Below are positions 46,472-57,840 of a stretch of DNA of 64,000 nucleotides, piece by piece. The stretch lies in assembly GCF_902686445.1 (NCBI RefSeq), contig NC_062232.1:11515105-11579104 (forward strand). The letters run 5' to 3'. The translations under genes and the position numbers were made by a program. Source of the stretch: Sciurus carolinensis. Lineage: Eukaryota; Chordata; Mammalia; Rodentia; Sciuridae. Positions within the stretch are counted from its first letter, which is position 1. Every line of letters begins with the position of its first letter. The notes under the pieces are model-generated. The model worked only from the letters and a program-made list of their open reading frames with translations. It was not told the origin of the DNA and made no database searches.

Positions 46472-46618
46472 TTGGGGCTGGGGTTGCGGCTCAGTTGCAG
46501 AGCACTTGCTTAGCATGTGTGAGGCACTGGGTTTGATCCTTAACACTGCATATAAATAAATAAGTAAACAAATAAATAAATAAAATAAAGGTCCATTGAC
46601 AACTAAACTTTTTTTTTA
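46472..46618 (+). mobile_element. ID SINE with extended tail, beside a MIR remnant
   Basis: 'ggggctggggttgcggctca' to 'tgatccttaacactgc', then (AAAT)n and 'ggtccattgacaactaaac', the same tail form as at 6.0 kb. Just upstream 'tctatcagtaaaataagcat' is MIR-like. Confidence 0.9.
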
Positions 46619-47037
46619 AATCTCATTTTAAAAAGATTTAAAAAATAGGCATTTAGTGCCTCCTCGGTGTCTGGTACCAGGTTTAGCCCTGGAAGCTGCA
46701 GAAAAAGTGCGGGACATGGGCTCCACAGGCTTGGAGTTGACACAGGTCCTTTGAGCAGATCAAGCAAACACACATTACTTGAGGAATTCAGGGTGCTAAA
46801 TGGTGTGAGTGAATGTAGTGTGAGTTTAAAAAAGCAAAGAGGAGAGTGGCTGGAGAAGGTGTCATCTCAAAGAGAAGATATGAAGTGGAAGGTTTCCTAG
46901 GTGGGAAGGAGAAAGAAGGGAATCTAAGCACAAGCAAAGAGAGCTCAGTCTGTGCAGGCTGGCAGTTGTAAGAAGAGTAGCACATCGAGGGTGGTGGCAT
47001 GGCAGGAGAAGCAGCAGGGGAGACCAGTGCTGGTGGG

Positions 47038-47130
47038 GAGGAAAAGGAGGAGGAGGAGGAAGAGGGGGAGGGAGAGGGGGAGGGGGAAGGGGAAGAGGAG
47101 AAGGAGGAGGAGGGGAAAGAAGAAGAAGAA
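47038..47130. repeat. (GGA/GGGGA)n polypurine tract
   Basis: About 90 bases with almost only G and A on the + strand. The long - strand ORFs over it encode only Ser/Pro/Phe/Leu runs and are artefacts. Confidence 0.93.
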
Positions 47131-47461
47131 TGGGATAAATGAGAAAGGCTTGAATGGGAACACCTGGGCCCTTGGACACAAGTTACAGGTTGATGTACAT
47201 TTGTTAACATGAAGGCACCGTGGCAAAGCTGATAATTTAGGGAAACTGCTGAGGGTCAGAACACAGGAATCCAGGGGTGTGAGAGAGGAGGGAGAGCCCC
47301 CAAGAGCCTGCATATGAAGTCTGGGGAGTAGTGGCCTGAACTTGGCTAGTGGTCATGGGCAAGGCAAGGAAGAAATGACCCTGAAAGATTCTTCAAGAAG
47401 AAAGAATGTGATCAGTGGGGTAAGAGGAAATAAAGCAAGAAGAAGAATCAAACTGCCTTAC

Positions 47462-47512
47462 TGTGTTCAAGCTGCTATAACAAAATACCTTAGACTGGGT
47501 AATTGATTCATT
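47462..47512 (+). repeat. Start of an ancient repeat like the one at 9.6 kb
   Basis: 'caagctgctataacaaaata' and 'ccttagactgggtaattgat' match the first part of that family. SINEs interrupt it at once. Confidence 0.5.
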
Positions 47513-47683
47513 GCTTGCTACTATGGATTAAACTCAGGGGTGCTTTACCACTGAGCTACATTCTTAGTCCTTGCTAAGACAGGGTCTTGCTAAATTGCTG
47601 AGGCTTACCTCCAACTTGTGACCCTCCTGCCTCAGCCTCCCAAATCACTGGGATTACTGGCATGTGCCACCATGCCAACTAAG
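47513..47683 (-). mobile_element. B1-dID SINE, shortened
   Basis: 'tactatggattaaactcagg' to 'tactggcatgtgccaccatg'. Confidence 0.88.
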
Positions 47684-47695
47684 CTATGAAATTCC

Positions 47696-47918
47696 TTTTT
47701 TTTTTTTTTTTGGTACCAAGAATTGAACCCAAGGGCACTTAACCACTGAGCTACATCCCCAGCCCTTTTTATTTCATTTTATTTTTATTTAGAGACAGAG
47801 TCTCACTAGGTTGCTTAGGACCTTGCTAAGTTGCTGAGGCTGGCCTTGAACTTGAAATCCTCCTGTCTCAGCCTCCCAAACTGCTGGGATTATAGGCATG
47901 CACCATTGTGCCTGGCTA
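47696..47918 (-). mobile_element. B1-dID SINE
   Basis: T tail, 'ggtaccaagaattgaaccca' to 'ttataggcatgcaccattgt'. Tandem to the previous SINE in the same orientation. Confidence 0.92.
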
Positions 47919-48647
47919 TGAGATTCTTAATGACAGTGTTATTTTGCTCACTTAAGCCATGGTTGATACAATCACTATCTCTGTTTATTTCATTTTTTCT
48001 ACATAAGAAATACTTGAAAATAAAACCTCTGTTAGATTACAAAACAGCTTTCTATTTTGAGGGAAAATATGAGCAACTACCAGGAAATCATTTCAATCTG
48101 TTTTTTGTTTAAGTGGAGGAAGAGAAGGGGAGGAGGGAACAAAAATGTGAGCTAATCTTTAGAAAAACAAGCCCTTGGCAATGCTGACTTCAATAAGGGG
48201 ACAGTGACTAAGTCACTCCACTTCCAACGGGAGATGGTCTAAAGAAGGAGGTGGTGAGGGGAAGGAAATCCTGCTGGAAGCTGAACTTGTAAACCAAAGT
48301 GCATAAATTGATGGCATTATGGTCATGAAAGGGCAGTTGAAGGAATGGGACCAGTTTTCTTATGCTAGTTAGTTTGCATGGGTGTGAGAGGTGATGCTTT
48401 CCGTCTGGATGAAGTGGGTCAACAATTAAGGATGACGAGAACATCATCTTAGGGATCCGACCACTATTCCAGTTCTTCCCTAGTGTTCAAAGACCGTCAA
48501 CATCTGGCTTTGAAGAATGTAAATTCTCTCATTATCAGTCATACTCTGAGCATCTCCGAGGTGAAGATCTGTGGTCTCTTTGTGCCAGGAATCTTTGAAT
48601 GTGAATTGGGGCTGTTAAGGATTTCCAGAAGATTAAAAATCAGTGTG

Positions 48648-48848
48648 AGCTGGGTGCAGTGGTGCATGCCTGTAATCCCAGCTTCTCGGGAGGCTGAGGC
48701 AGGAGGATCACAAGTTCAAGGCCAGCCTCAGCAACTCAGTGAGGCCCTAAGCAACTTAACAGGACCCTGTCTCAAAAAATAAAGAGGGCTGGGGATGTGG
48801 CACAGTGGTCAAGCACCCCTGGGTTCAATTCCTGGTACAAAAAAATAA
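48648..48848 (+). mobile_element. B1-dID SINE
   Basis: 'gagctgggtgcagtggtgca' to 'gttcaattcctggtac'. Well preserved B1 half. Confidence 0.94.
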
Positions 48849-49242
48849 TCATTGTGATTTGAATCAAATGTAACTCCTCCCACTCAACAACAGCAATTGG
48901 ATAATCAATAATAAAATTAAAGGACATATATTTAATAAGGCAGTATAAGGTGACACTAAAAGGAGGAAGATTTCACTTCTGACCACAAGATTGCATTCTC
49001 ATTAGATTATAAGATGATGTATTATACAAGTTCATATGCGTTTTCTATTTTATAGTTCTGAAAACAGAATGTTCTGGATCTTCTCTAAAGTAAATTCTTG
49101 TTCTTCATAAGTTCTTTTAGACTAAGGTGGGGAAAAAAATCAAAACTGGATTTGGACAGCTCCAGAGATGAGAGTACTATGTTTTGTGAAAAAAAAAAAA
49201 AAGAAAAAATATTGTGCATTAGCACATAGCTTTTACCTGTGA

Positions 49243-49460
49243 ACAAGAACTTTTCAATTTTGGCAGTATGGACATTTTAGCCAGGATAATTCTTGCTTGA
49301 GGAACACATTCATCCTATGCTGTGAAGGGCATTTGTCAACATCCCTGACCTCCATTCACTATTGGTAGTCCCTCCCTCCAATTTGGCATCCAAAATAGTT
49401 TCCAGATTGCCAAATGTCCCTCAGGGGCTGAACCATTCCCACTGTGGAGAATCACTGGCC
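49243..49460 (-). mobile_element. MER20-like fossil
   Basis: 'attttggcagtatggacatt', 'gccaaatgtccctcaggggc' and 'gtggagaatcactgg' in MER20 order. Confidence 0.75.
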
Positions 49461-50631
49461 TACACACTCAGGAGAGCTAGATGTTGATAGTGCTGGGGCA
49501 CTTTTGCCAAAACAAAAACAAACAAACAAACAAAAAAACAAACCAAGACTAAGATCCTGATGTTCAGTTTTGGGCCACTATCAAAGGAAGTGGAATGCCT
49601 CCTCCTAAGAATAAAGCAGAGGCAGGTTTCTGTTCTTTATGAAAACAGGATGCCCCTGCCACACACAGGGCATTAGACTGGATAACAGAACAGCTACTTG
49701 CATCGAATCCTTTCTCATTCTTAGTGCTGGGGCAAGATGCAGGGGGCCACTGATAATGACTTCTGTCCATTCACATTTCTGGTTGGTTTTGATTCTACCC
49801 ATCCATGATGCTTCTAAAAGACTGGGAACTGGACCACCCCAAACCACTAGACGGGGTTCCATTCATCACACGTGGGTGTCTCAACAGGTCTCTGCTAGCA
49901 GGAAGTCTGCTGATATTTATTGCTGCAGAGCCCTGGGACCTGATTCTGTGGGAAAGAGTCAACCTCAGTCACTTCCTCAGTGTCTGTGGGGGACGAACCA
50001 TGTGTCCACACCATAATAGATGATGTCCACATTCGAGTGACAGGCCAAGAACTTGAGGGACCTTAGCACTGTTGGTATTCTCCCCTGGTCCTGCAGGGCG
50101 GCTGCCTGGTTGCTGGTGCAGAGGTGAGCTCAGTGTGCACACTGTGCATGTCAGCGGTTTCCCACTAGCCACCCAGCTGAAAACAGCACTCGATGAAAGT
50201 TTGCTTTCCAAAATTCTTCCCCCATTTCCTTGTTGAAAACGAAGTCTGCCACTGGAAATTAAATTGGCTTGGCTTTGTGTTTAAAGCCATTTTGGGGAAG
50301 GGGGACTTGGGAAATTAGCAATGAAACAAAGAAACTAACTTGCAAAAACCCCATTTCCACCTGGCACTAATGGTTTTTTTGTTGCAAGGGGACTGACAAC
50401 ACTTGAGTTCAGGTGACATTAGTAGGCAGACTGGGACATGTTGGCTTTTCAAGATGGCAGACGTGAGCCCCTGCCAGGTGCTCTCTGGCCTGCCTCTATC
50501 CTCTGCTTTAGACAGTTGAGGCTCTGAGTTGCTAATTCTGAAGACTTCCAGTTGCCTTTGGCCTCTGTGGGTTCTCCACAAGTGGGATTGCCTTCTGCTC
50601 TTGCTAATGGCCCTACCCTGCTCTGTCCTAG

Positions 50632-50829
50632 TGCATCCACTCTGGGAGAGTGTGGACTTGGTCCCTGGGGGTGATCGACAGTCGCCCATCAACATCCGGT
50701 GGAAGGACAGTGTTTATGACCCTGGCTTAAAACCACTCACCATCTCTTATGACCCAGCCACCTGTCTCCATGTCTGGAATAATGGGTACTCTTTCCTTGT
50801 GGAATTTGAAGATTCTACGGACAAATCAG
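50632..50829 (+). CDS. CA5B: CA5B coding exon 2 (exon 3)
   Basis: Residues 48-113, 198 nt, between acceptor TCCTAG at 50631 and donor GTGAGA at 50830. This is the same size as the matching exon in alpha-carbonic anhydrases. It holds the alpha-CA motif QSPINI (65-70) and the active-site strand NNGYSF. Tyr100 is the equivalent of His64, the proton shuttle of CA II; Tyr there is the mark of the CA5 group, and Ser101 (Phe in CA5A) points to CA5B. The exon begins with the last two bases of the Leu48 codon and ends in phase 1. The frame also reads through the donor without a splice, which is an artefact. Confidence 0.97.
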
Positions 50830-51198
50830 GTGAGAGTGAGATCTGGCGGTCCTATTTGCAGTTAAAGGAAGAGTGTCATATCAATAGTAGTCACATTAAA
50901 CTGTCTCTGTGGCAGTGTGGACCCCTCTGTTAGCAATGGCATAGAACCCTTTGGTCTTACTTTTTGAATGTAAAAAAAGTCCCTTCTAGTTTTTATTCAC
51001 ATTTTCTTTGATTAGTATAACTAATATTTTTATTACTAAATACACATATCTCTATAGATCTATAATTGCTATAGAAAAGAGGATGTCAAATTGACACTTT
51101 ACCAGAAGTTTATTTTGTATGTGGATATTGAATATGTACTTTTTTTCTGCTTGTTGACTTTACATAGTAATACTCTTAGTCATATTTAACTTGTTAGA

Positions 51199-51242
51199 TT
51201 GTGGTGCTGGGGATCAAACCCAGGGCCCCTACATCCCTAGTC
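51199..51242 (-). mobile_element. ID SINE fragment
   Basis: 'gtggtgctggggatcaaacc' and 'tacatccctagtc' with the middle deleted. Confidence 0.75.
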
Positions 51243-51576
51243 TGTCCTTAAGGTCTTAAGTGTCTCCACAACCCCATTTTCTACTTTCTTCTCCAGGCTA
51301 TGACATGAATACCAAAACTCTGAGTACCTTACTTACATATCTCAAATAAGAATTGCTCATTTTTCTTCTAGATTCATGGGCTTTTTTCTTAATTTTTCCA
51401 AAACACTGGAGTGTATTCCCTTCTCAACTGGAAACCGATAATATTATCCTGTATATTAGAATCCCCCAAAGAGCAAGCTAAATTCCTGTGTTCCAGATAA
51501 CCATTCTGTACTCTGGCAAGCTCCACTTGTTTCACTTGGAACTCTACCATTATATCTGCCAGAGCTAAACTAACGG

Positions 51577-52015
51577 TGTTATGGTTTGGATGTGAGGTGT
51601 CCCCAGAAGCTCACATTTGAGACAATGCAAGAAGGTTCGGAGGAGAAATGATTAGGTCATAGCCTTAACCTAATCAGTGCATTAATCCCTGGTGGGATTA
51701 ACTGAGTGGTAACTGGAGGCAGGTGGGGTGTGTCTGGAGGAAGTGGTTCATTGGGGGGCATGGCTATGGGGTATATATTTTGTATTTGGAGAGTGAAGTC
51801 TCTCAGCTTTCTGATCAACATGTGAACTGCTTCTCTCTGCCACACTCTTCCACCATGTTCTGCATGTTCTGCCTTACCTCAAGCCCCAAGGAATGGAGCC
51901 AGACTTCTATGGACTAAGACCTCTGAAACCATAAGCCCTCAAATAGTCTTTTCCTTCCCTATGATTGTACTGGTTGGGTCTTTTAGTCACAGCAGCAAAA
52001 TAGCTGAGTAAAACA
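51577..52015 (+). mobile_element. MaLR-type LTR with target-site duplication
   Basis: Begins TGTTATGGTTTGGATG and ends AGTAAAACA, the ends of MLT1/MST-like mammalian apparent LTRs. Internal 'gacaatgcaagaaggttcgg', 'ggtatatattttgtatttgg' and 'gacctctgaaaccataagcc' follow the family. Flanking 5-bp repeat AACGG / AATGG has one change. It contains a TATATATTTT box (51771-51780). Nothing retroviral adjoins it, so it is a solo LTR. Confidence 0.9.
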
Positions 52016-52343
52016 AATGGATAGACCCAACTATGGTGAGCCAACTCTCATACATTCATTCTGGATGCAGGGTAGTTCCTTTAAGTCTCAGACCTGTCTA
52101 GGTCCCTGGTAATCATTTTTCTTTTCTTCTGAGGATCCTAGGTGTTGGTCAGCTTTTAAAGCCCTTGGTAATCTAGGGACCATTTGTTGCCAATATGCTA
52201 TTGCTACACTGAGTTAGAAATCTTAGAAGTTGTTTAATGGGTTTCTTAACAGTGTGAGTTAAGCCCAAGAGCTTTCTGGGCAAACAGCTGTTTGTTTTAA
52301 TTTTTAGTCTTTTTCTTTTGAATGACAGATTTAAGATTTTTTT

Positions 52344-52516
52344 CTGTGTGTATGGTATTTGGGATCAAACCCAGGGCCTCATGCATGCAAGGCAAGCACT
52401 CTAGCACTGAGCTACAGCCTTTTTATTTTGAGACAGAATCTCACTAAGTTTCTCAGGCTACCCTTGAATTCTCCTGAATAGCTGGAATTATAGATATGTA
52501 CCACTGCACCCAATAG
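52344..52516 (-). mobile_element. B1-dID SINE, diverged
   Basis: 'tatttgggatcaaacccagg' to 'attatagatatgtaccactg'. Confidence 0.88.
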
Positions 52517-53149
52517 ATTTAAGGATTCTTATCCATTCATTTGAATGAAAAATTTCTGATGGAAAACAAATGAACCATATTTTCATCATAATCACTCTTT
52601 TAAAAACCTAAGTCATCTCTTGATCCTACCTTCCCTAGGTGAAATTAATTTCTTTTTAAAATTTTTTTTCTACAAAATGTGTAAGAAAAATTATAGAGAG
52701 GTTGAAAATATTTCATTTGTTTCGTCTGAAAGAACTAAAACTTAGAGTCCCTTTTTATTATGCTTTAATACTTATTTTCTGTAGGACACCAGTAAGTGCC
52801 TTTCTCCATCTCTTTTTTCCTTTCAGTGACTGCCTCTTATTTCCAGTTTTTTCTTCAGTGCTATTTCTCCATGCAGTTGCAAAACAATCAATAGCATTCA
52901 AAGAGGGGGGAAAAGAGTAAATGAACATGAAAACATAAAAAATAAAGAAAAAGCAAAGATCCTAGACATGAAGACAAGCAAGAAACTATTCCAGAAAAGT
53001 TAGAATCTAACATATATCAATGTCTGTGAGTTTCAAAAAACAAAAAAAACTACAAACAAACCCTAAGAAATGTGCTACTACAGTGTGCTTTATGAAGATC
53101 TGGAATAAAATGAAGGAAAAGGAATCAGGAAAGGTTTGTAACAAAAGCA

Positions 53150-53625
53150 TTATAACAAACCTTATGGAATATAGCTAAAGCAGTACTTCAAGGGACATTT
53201 ATAGATGAAAATGCCTGTAACAGAGAAGAAATTTCTCAAATCAGTAACCTAGCTTTCCACCTTAAGAAACTAGAAAGAGAAGAGCAAACTAAATCCAAAG
53301 CAACGAAGAAGGACATAATAATTAAGAATAGAGCAGAAATCGATAAAATCAAAAGTTGGTTCTTTGGAATGATCTACAAAGTTGAATCCTTTAGTTAGGT
53401 GGACCAAAAAGGGGCGGGCTGGGGGCGGAGAGAGAGAGAGAGAGGGAGAGAGGGAGGGAGGGAGGGAGAGAGGGAGAGGGAGAGGGAGAGGGAGAGGGAG
53501 ACGGAGGGAGGGGAGGGAGGGAGAAGATTCAAATAACTAAAATCTGGAATGAAAATGGGATAACACAATCTCCCTTACAGATATTAACAGATTTATAAGA
53601 AGGTATGTGCACATCTCATGTCACT
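53150..53625 (+). mobile_element. L1 ORF2 fragment interrupted by a purine repeat
   Basis: Sense L1 ORF2: 'gctaaagcagtacttcaagg', 'gaagagcaaactaaatccaa', 'aatcaaaagttggttctttg', then, after the purine repeat, 'gattcaaataactaaaatct'. The coding frame is broken. It lacks both ends of L1. Confidence 0.85.
53427..53525. repeat. (GAGGGA)n polypurine microsatellite
   Basis: About 100 bases of G and A only in GAGA, GGGA and GAGGGA units, grown at a naturally A/G-rich point of L1 ORF2 ('gagagaag...attcaaataa'). Confidence 0.93.
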
Positions 53626-54180
53626 CTCTTCTGGTTATTTATTTTTTTACATTTAGAATTATTACATTCTGTAAAATACATGAAATGAGCAATTACAAAA
53701 TGCAAATCTGGTTATTGCTTTGTTATCTGGTTCCCTAGAATGGGACACAGTTACTGATTTTAATAAGTGCATGTGAGAAATAAGAAAATATTATGGGGAA
53801 GGGTGATAAATTATCCCTGGACTGACATGGATGATCCTTGTAATTTATCACCTTCCCTGAAATTCCTTTTAATTGACAGTCGAAAGGCATTAAATAGAAG
53901 GAGAGGAGGGGAGAATCCCTTTGTTCTCCTCCTAAGGGTGCTGCTTCCTGTCCCAACCTGCTTTACTCCATGGTTTTACTGGGCATCATAGGCAGGCAAT
54001 GAACCTAGTAAGAATGCTTTCATAAACATTTTAAGTTCTCCTGCCCTATTTTTGGTTCTACATTTACTTTAAAAAATAATGATGTTTTGGTAAATTTAGA
54101 GTTGGGCAAACATCACTTCAATTCAATTTTAGAATGTTTCCATTACCCCTAAAGAGTTTTCATGCCCACTTCCTGCATTC

Positions 54181-54394
54181 TTTTTTTTTTTTTTTTTCAG
54201 TACCAGGGATTGAACCCAAGGGTACTTAACCACTGAGCAACATCCCCAGTCCTTTTTATTTTTAATTTTGAGACAGGGTCTCACTAGGTTGCTTACAGCC
54301 TCACTAAGTTGTTGAGGTTGGCTTTGAACCTGCAATCCTCCTGCCTCAACCTCCTGGGCTGCTGGGATTACTGGTGTATGTCACTATGCTGGGC
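54181..54394 (-). mobile_element. B1-dID SINE
   Basis: T tail, 'agtaccagggattgaaccca' to 'gggattactggtgtatgtca'. Confidence 0.92.
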
Positions 54395-54717
54395 CTTTCG
54401 CTTTTATTTGTATGGGTTCTGTGTGTTATCTCTCTCTTCATCATGTCTCTGCTAGCTCCTTCATTTGCACATTGAAATGCAAAAAAAGGGAGTGCATATT
54501 ACAGAGGTTGCTCACTGGGAAACAACTCCATGTTATTTTTTTCCGCATTTTTTATTGATGCATTATAATTATACATAACATATTCCATGTTAGATTTTTT
54601 ATTTTTGCTATCTAAAATATTTTTACAAGTTTAACCCTTTCTCATTTTAGAGCACATAAATAGCAAAATACCAATGTCAAATACATAAGTATATATTTAT
54701 TTGATACATCTTTTGAC

Positions 54718-54718
<1 letters not shown>

Positions 54719-54776
<58 letters not shown>

Positions 54777-54796
54777 TTTCTCTCTCTTTTTTTTTT
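54719..54796. repeat. (CTTT)n microsatellite at a SINE tail
   Basis: About 14 CTTT units merging into the T tail of the SINE at 54797. It likely grew from that tail. Expected to be highly polymorphic. Confidence 0.95.
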
Positions 54797-54981
54797 TTTT
54801 TTGGTACTGGGGATTGAACCCAGGGGTGCTCTACCACTGAGCTACATCCCTAGTCATTTTCTTTTCCTTTTAATTTTGAGACAGGGCCTTGATAAGTTGC
54901 CATATTGGCCTCTAACTTGAAATTCTCCTGCCTCAGTCTCCCAGGTAGCTGGGATTACAGGTGTATACAAAAACACCTGAC
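54797..54981 (-). mobile_element. B1-dID SINE
   Basis: 'ggtactggggattgaaccca' to 'gggattacaggtgtatacaa'. Confidence 0.92.
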
Positions 54982-57355
54982 TTGTTTTCCTCTTTAATTT
55001 ACTATCATCTGTCTCTCTTCTCTGTTCCATCCTGGGTGACTATACTTCCCCTTCTCCTCCACTCATCTGCTATACCCAACCCCACCCTTTCCCTTTCCAT
55101 TTGTTGAGGTTACCAGTGATATCCCAATTAAGTAACCTGACAGTCTTGACAGTCAATTTCTTTAGTTCCTGGCTTTATTGTGAATCTGCTAAGTGCCAGA
55201 CACACTGTGGCAGGAGCTCAGAATAGAAAGAGGAAGAAGTGATGGACCCCACCTTTAAGGAGCTAATAGTGTGGTGGGGAGACAGACCCTAGGAGAGACA
55301 ATGCTATTGCATACTGCTAAGTGCTGTGACAGTGTACACATGAGTCTGGGGAGAAAGATTCTTGATAGAGATGACACCTGGGTGATCTACATGGAGGTAG
55401 AAGTGTGAGGTGATGTGATTCTTGTGTTAGGTGTTACTGTGATGTAATGTGTAAGAAGGAGGTGACAGAGAGCAAGTCCAGAGGTAGGCAAGAGCTGATC
55501 CATGGTGAGTTTTGTAGACTGTGCTCATAGCCTGGGAATCTGGGCACAATTTGTCTGGGTGCTCCAGCTCCAAGTTTCTCATTGGGCTGTGATGGAGTTA
55601 TCAGTTTTGGTTGGGGTCTCATCTCAAGGCTTCTCTGGCAAAGGAGCCTCTTGCAAACTCCCTCAAGTGCCTGTTAGCTTGATTCTGTTTTTCTCAGAAC
55701 CTCCATTCCTGGGTGGCTGATGGCTGAAGGCCACCCTCATTTCCTCACCATGCAGTCTTTCCATGGGGCAGGCAAGCAAGTGGGGAGTCAGAGAGGGTAA
55801 GCAGAATGGAAGCCAGTCTTTTTGTAAGCTCATCCCAAAAGAGACACCTTCTTACTTTTGCCCATAGAAGCAAGTCATGAGCTCCTGCTCACATCCAGGG
55901 GAAGGGATTACACAAGGTTGTGAATACCAGGGAGTGGGGATCATTGGGTGTTGAGTTAGAAGCTGCTGAAACACATGGTGAATGATGCAGCCAATTCACT
56001 GAAACTGAGGGTTTTTTCCTACAAAGTATGTGGTCTTAAACACATTACACAGTAGAATACCCCCCTGTCTCATCCTTCCCCTATGTATGATTTATATAGG
56101 TATGGTGCCCAGCATATGGTAGGGACTTGCTAATTTTTCAAGGTAGTAAGTGCCAGAGTCAGATGCTGAACCACTAACCTCTTCTCTCCCAGTTGTACGT
56201 ACAGTTCAGGGAGGGAATGAGAATGAGTGAGACTGGGAGTGAGGGACATGGATGGCAGAGGTGGCCATGGTGAAGAACTGGCAGGCCTACTTAAGGGGGC
56301 AGCCATTTTTCCCACCAAGCGTGTAACCCAGGGGGATTGTGTGCCCATCATGGCCATGACATTTAATTCCCATAAGTTGGAGATATAGGTTGGCCAGTTT
56401 TAAATATTGGCAACTAATTTGAAAATTTGTTTAGTAGCATGTGCACTAATACTATGTGGGTGAATCAAAACTCACCTGAAGACCAATTCTGCCCCTCAGC
56501 CACCTGTTGGTGACATCTTCTCTCTGCCCTGTTCATCATCTTTGGAGGAGACACTCAGTAAGGGTCTTGGAGATGTAGCCAGGATTGTTCTAGGGACAGG
56601 AGAGGAAAGTTGACCTTTAACCTGAGACCAGAACTTCAATTTTGTTCAAAAGATTGGATTCAGTATTTGCCAAAATCATGCTCACTATTTGAAGTTGGTG
56701 TAGAAAAGTAAGATTTTTTGAAAGATATTTTATTTTGACTTCAGTTCATTTTAGTACTGTTCTTCTATTACCCTAGTGAATCATGTGGTATTATTCTCTG
56801 CATCTCTCCTGCCCCCTAAACATAATAGGTCACTGGTGTCTTCACTTGCCTCTTACAAAACTGATTTTTAAAGAAAATTATGTAAGAATCTTTCAAAGCC
56901 AGTAAGATACATAGCAGACCATTGCATGATACATCCAGTGTTATTTGGTCCTTGGGATTGCTGTACTTGATCATTTGTGCACATAAAATTCACCTGAGGA
57001 TCATTAAGATGAATAGGATGGATGGCTTTAATGATGTTATATTGGTTTGACTGTGTTCAGATTTTGCCAGGGTCTGATCAAGTAGAGGAAATGACAAACT
57101 AATATGCCTTAGCAAATTCAAGGGGAAAAAATCAGTACAACTCAAAGTCCAAGGAAGGGCGACTTTAAAAGCTTACTTTTTCTGAATATTTATTTTCTCT
57201 ATAATATATTAATTTTACTAGTGTCAGAAAAGTAGTCTTGTTTAGCATATTAATTATTCAACATTGTAAAGCCAGCAGTAAAGTGTATAGATGATTCTCA
57301 TTGTTCACTCTGCTCAGGGGAGATAAATGATCATTTTTATGCTTTTAATTCACAA

Positions 57356-57840
57356 TAGTTATGCATATTTATGGGGTACAATGTGATGGTGGGTGTGTGT
57401 GTGGTGCTGGGGATTGAACCCAGAGTTTTGCACATGACATGCTAGGCAAGCTCTCTACCACTGAGCTACATCACCAGCCCCCTTTTTGTTATTTTAAGAT
57501 AGAATGTTGCTAACTTGCCCACCCTGGCCTTGAACTTGTGATCCTCCTACCTCAACCTCCCAAGTAGCTGGGCTTATAGGCATGTGCCACCATAGACCAC
57601 ATGTGATGTTGTGATTTATGTATCCATCATGTAATGTTATATCAAGCTAATTAACATATCCATCACTTCACATACTTACTCCTTTTTGTAGTGAGAACAT
57701 TTTAAAATCTACATTTTTATCAATTTTGAAATATACAATACATTATTATTAACCATGGTCACTATGCTGTGTAATAGATCTTGAGAACTTATTCCTCCTG
57801 TCTCACTGAGACTGTGTACCTTTTGGCCAACATCTCCTGG
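57356..57840. mobile_element. Old L1 3' UTR-like stretch, split by a SINE
   Basis: 'gcatatttatggggtacaat' then, after the SINE, 'taattaacatatccatcact' and 'aaccatggtcactatgctgt' resemble old L1 3' untranslated sequence. Orientation not assigned. Confidence 0.5.
57397..57597 (-). mobile_element. B1-dID SINE
   Basis: 'gtggtgctggggattgaacc' to 'cttataggcatgtgccacca'. Confidence 0.92.

Larger units (their letters stand above)
41676..50631 (+). other. CA5B: CA5B intron 2
   Basis: About 9 kb from GTGAGT to TCCTAG. It carries roughly ten SINEs, two MER20 copies, simple repeats and unclassified DNA, listed separately. Stretches with nothing recognised are 42900-43800, 45520-46020, 46080-46430, 47130-47460, 47920-48640 and 49470-50630. 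Confidence 0.85.

Noticed and set aside
46788..47313. Overlapping - strand ORFs of 105-140 codons
   Set aside because: They are translations of the GGA polypurine tract and consist of Ser, Pro, Phe and Leu runs; no protein-like composition.
50529..50631. In-frame extension of CA5B exon 3 upstream of the acceptor
   Set aside because: Intron sequence that happens to be open. The acceptor TCCTAG at 50631 joins the split Leu codon exactly.
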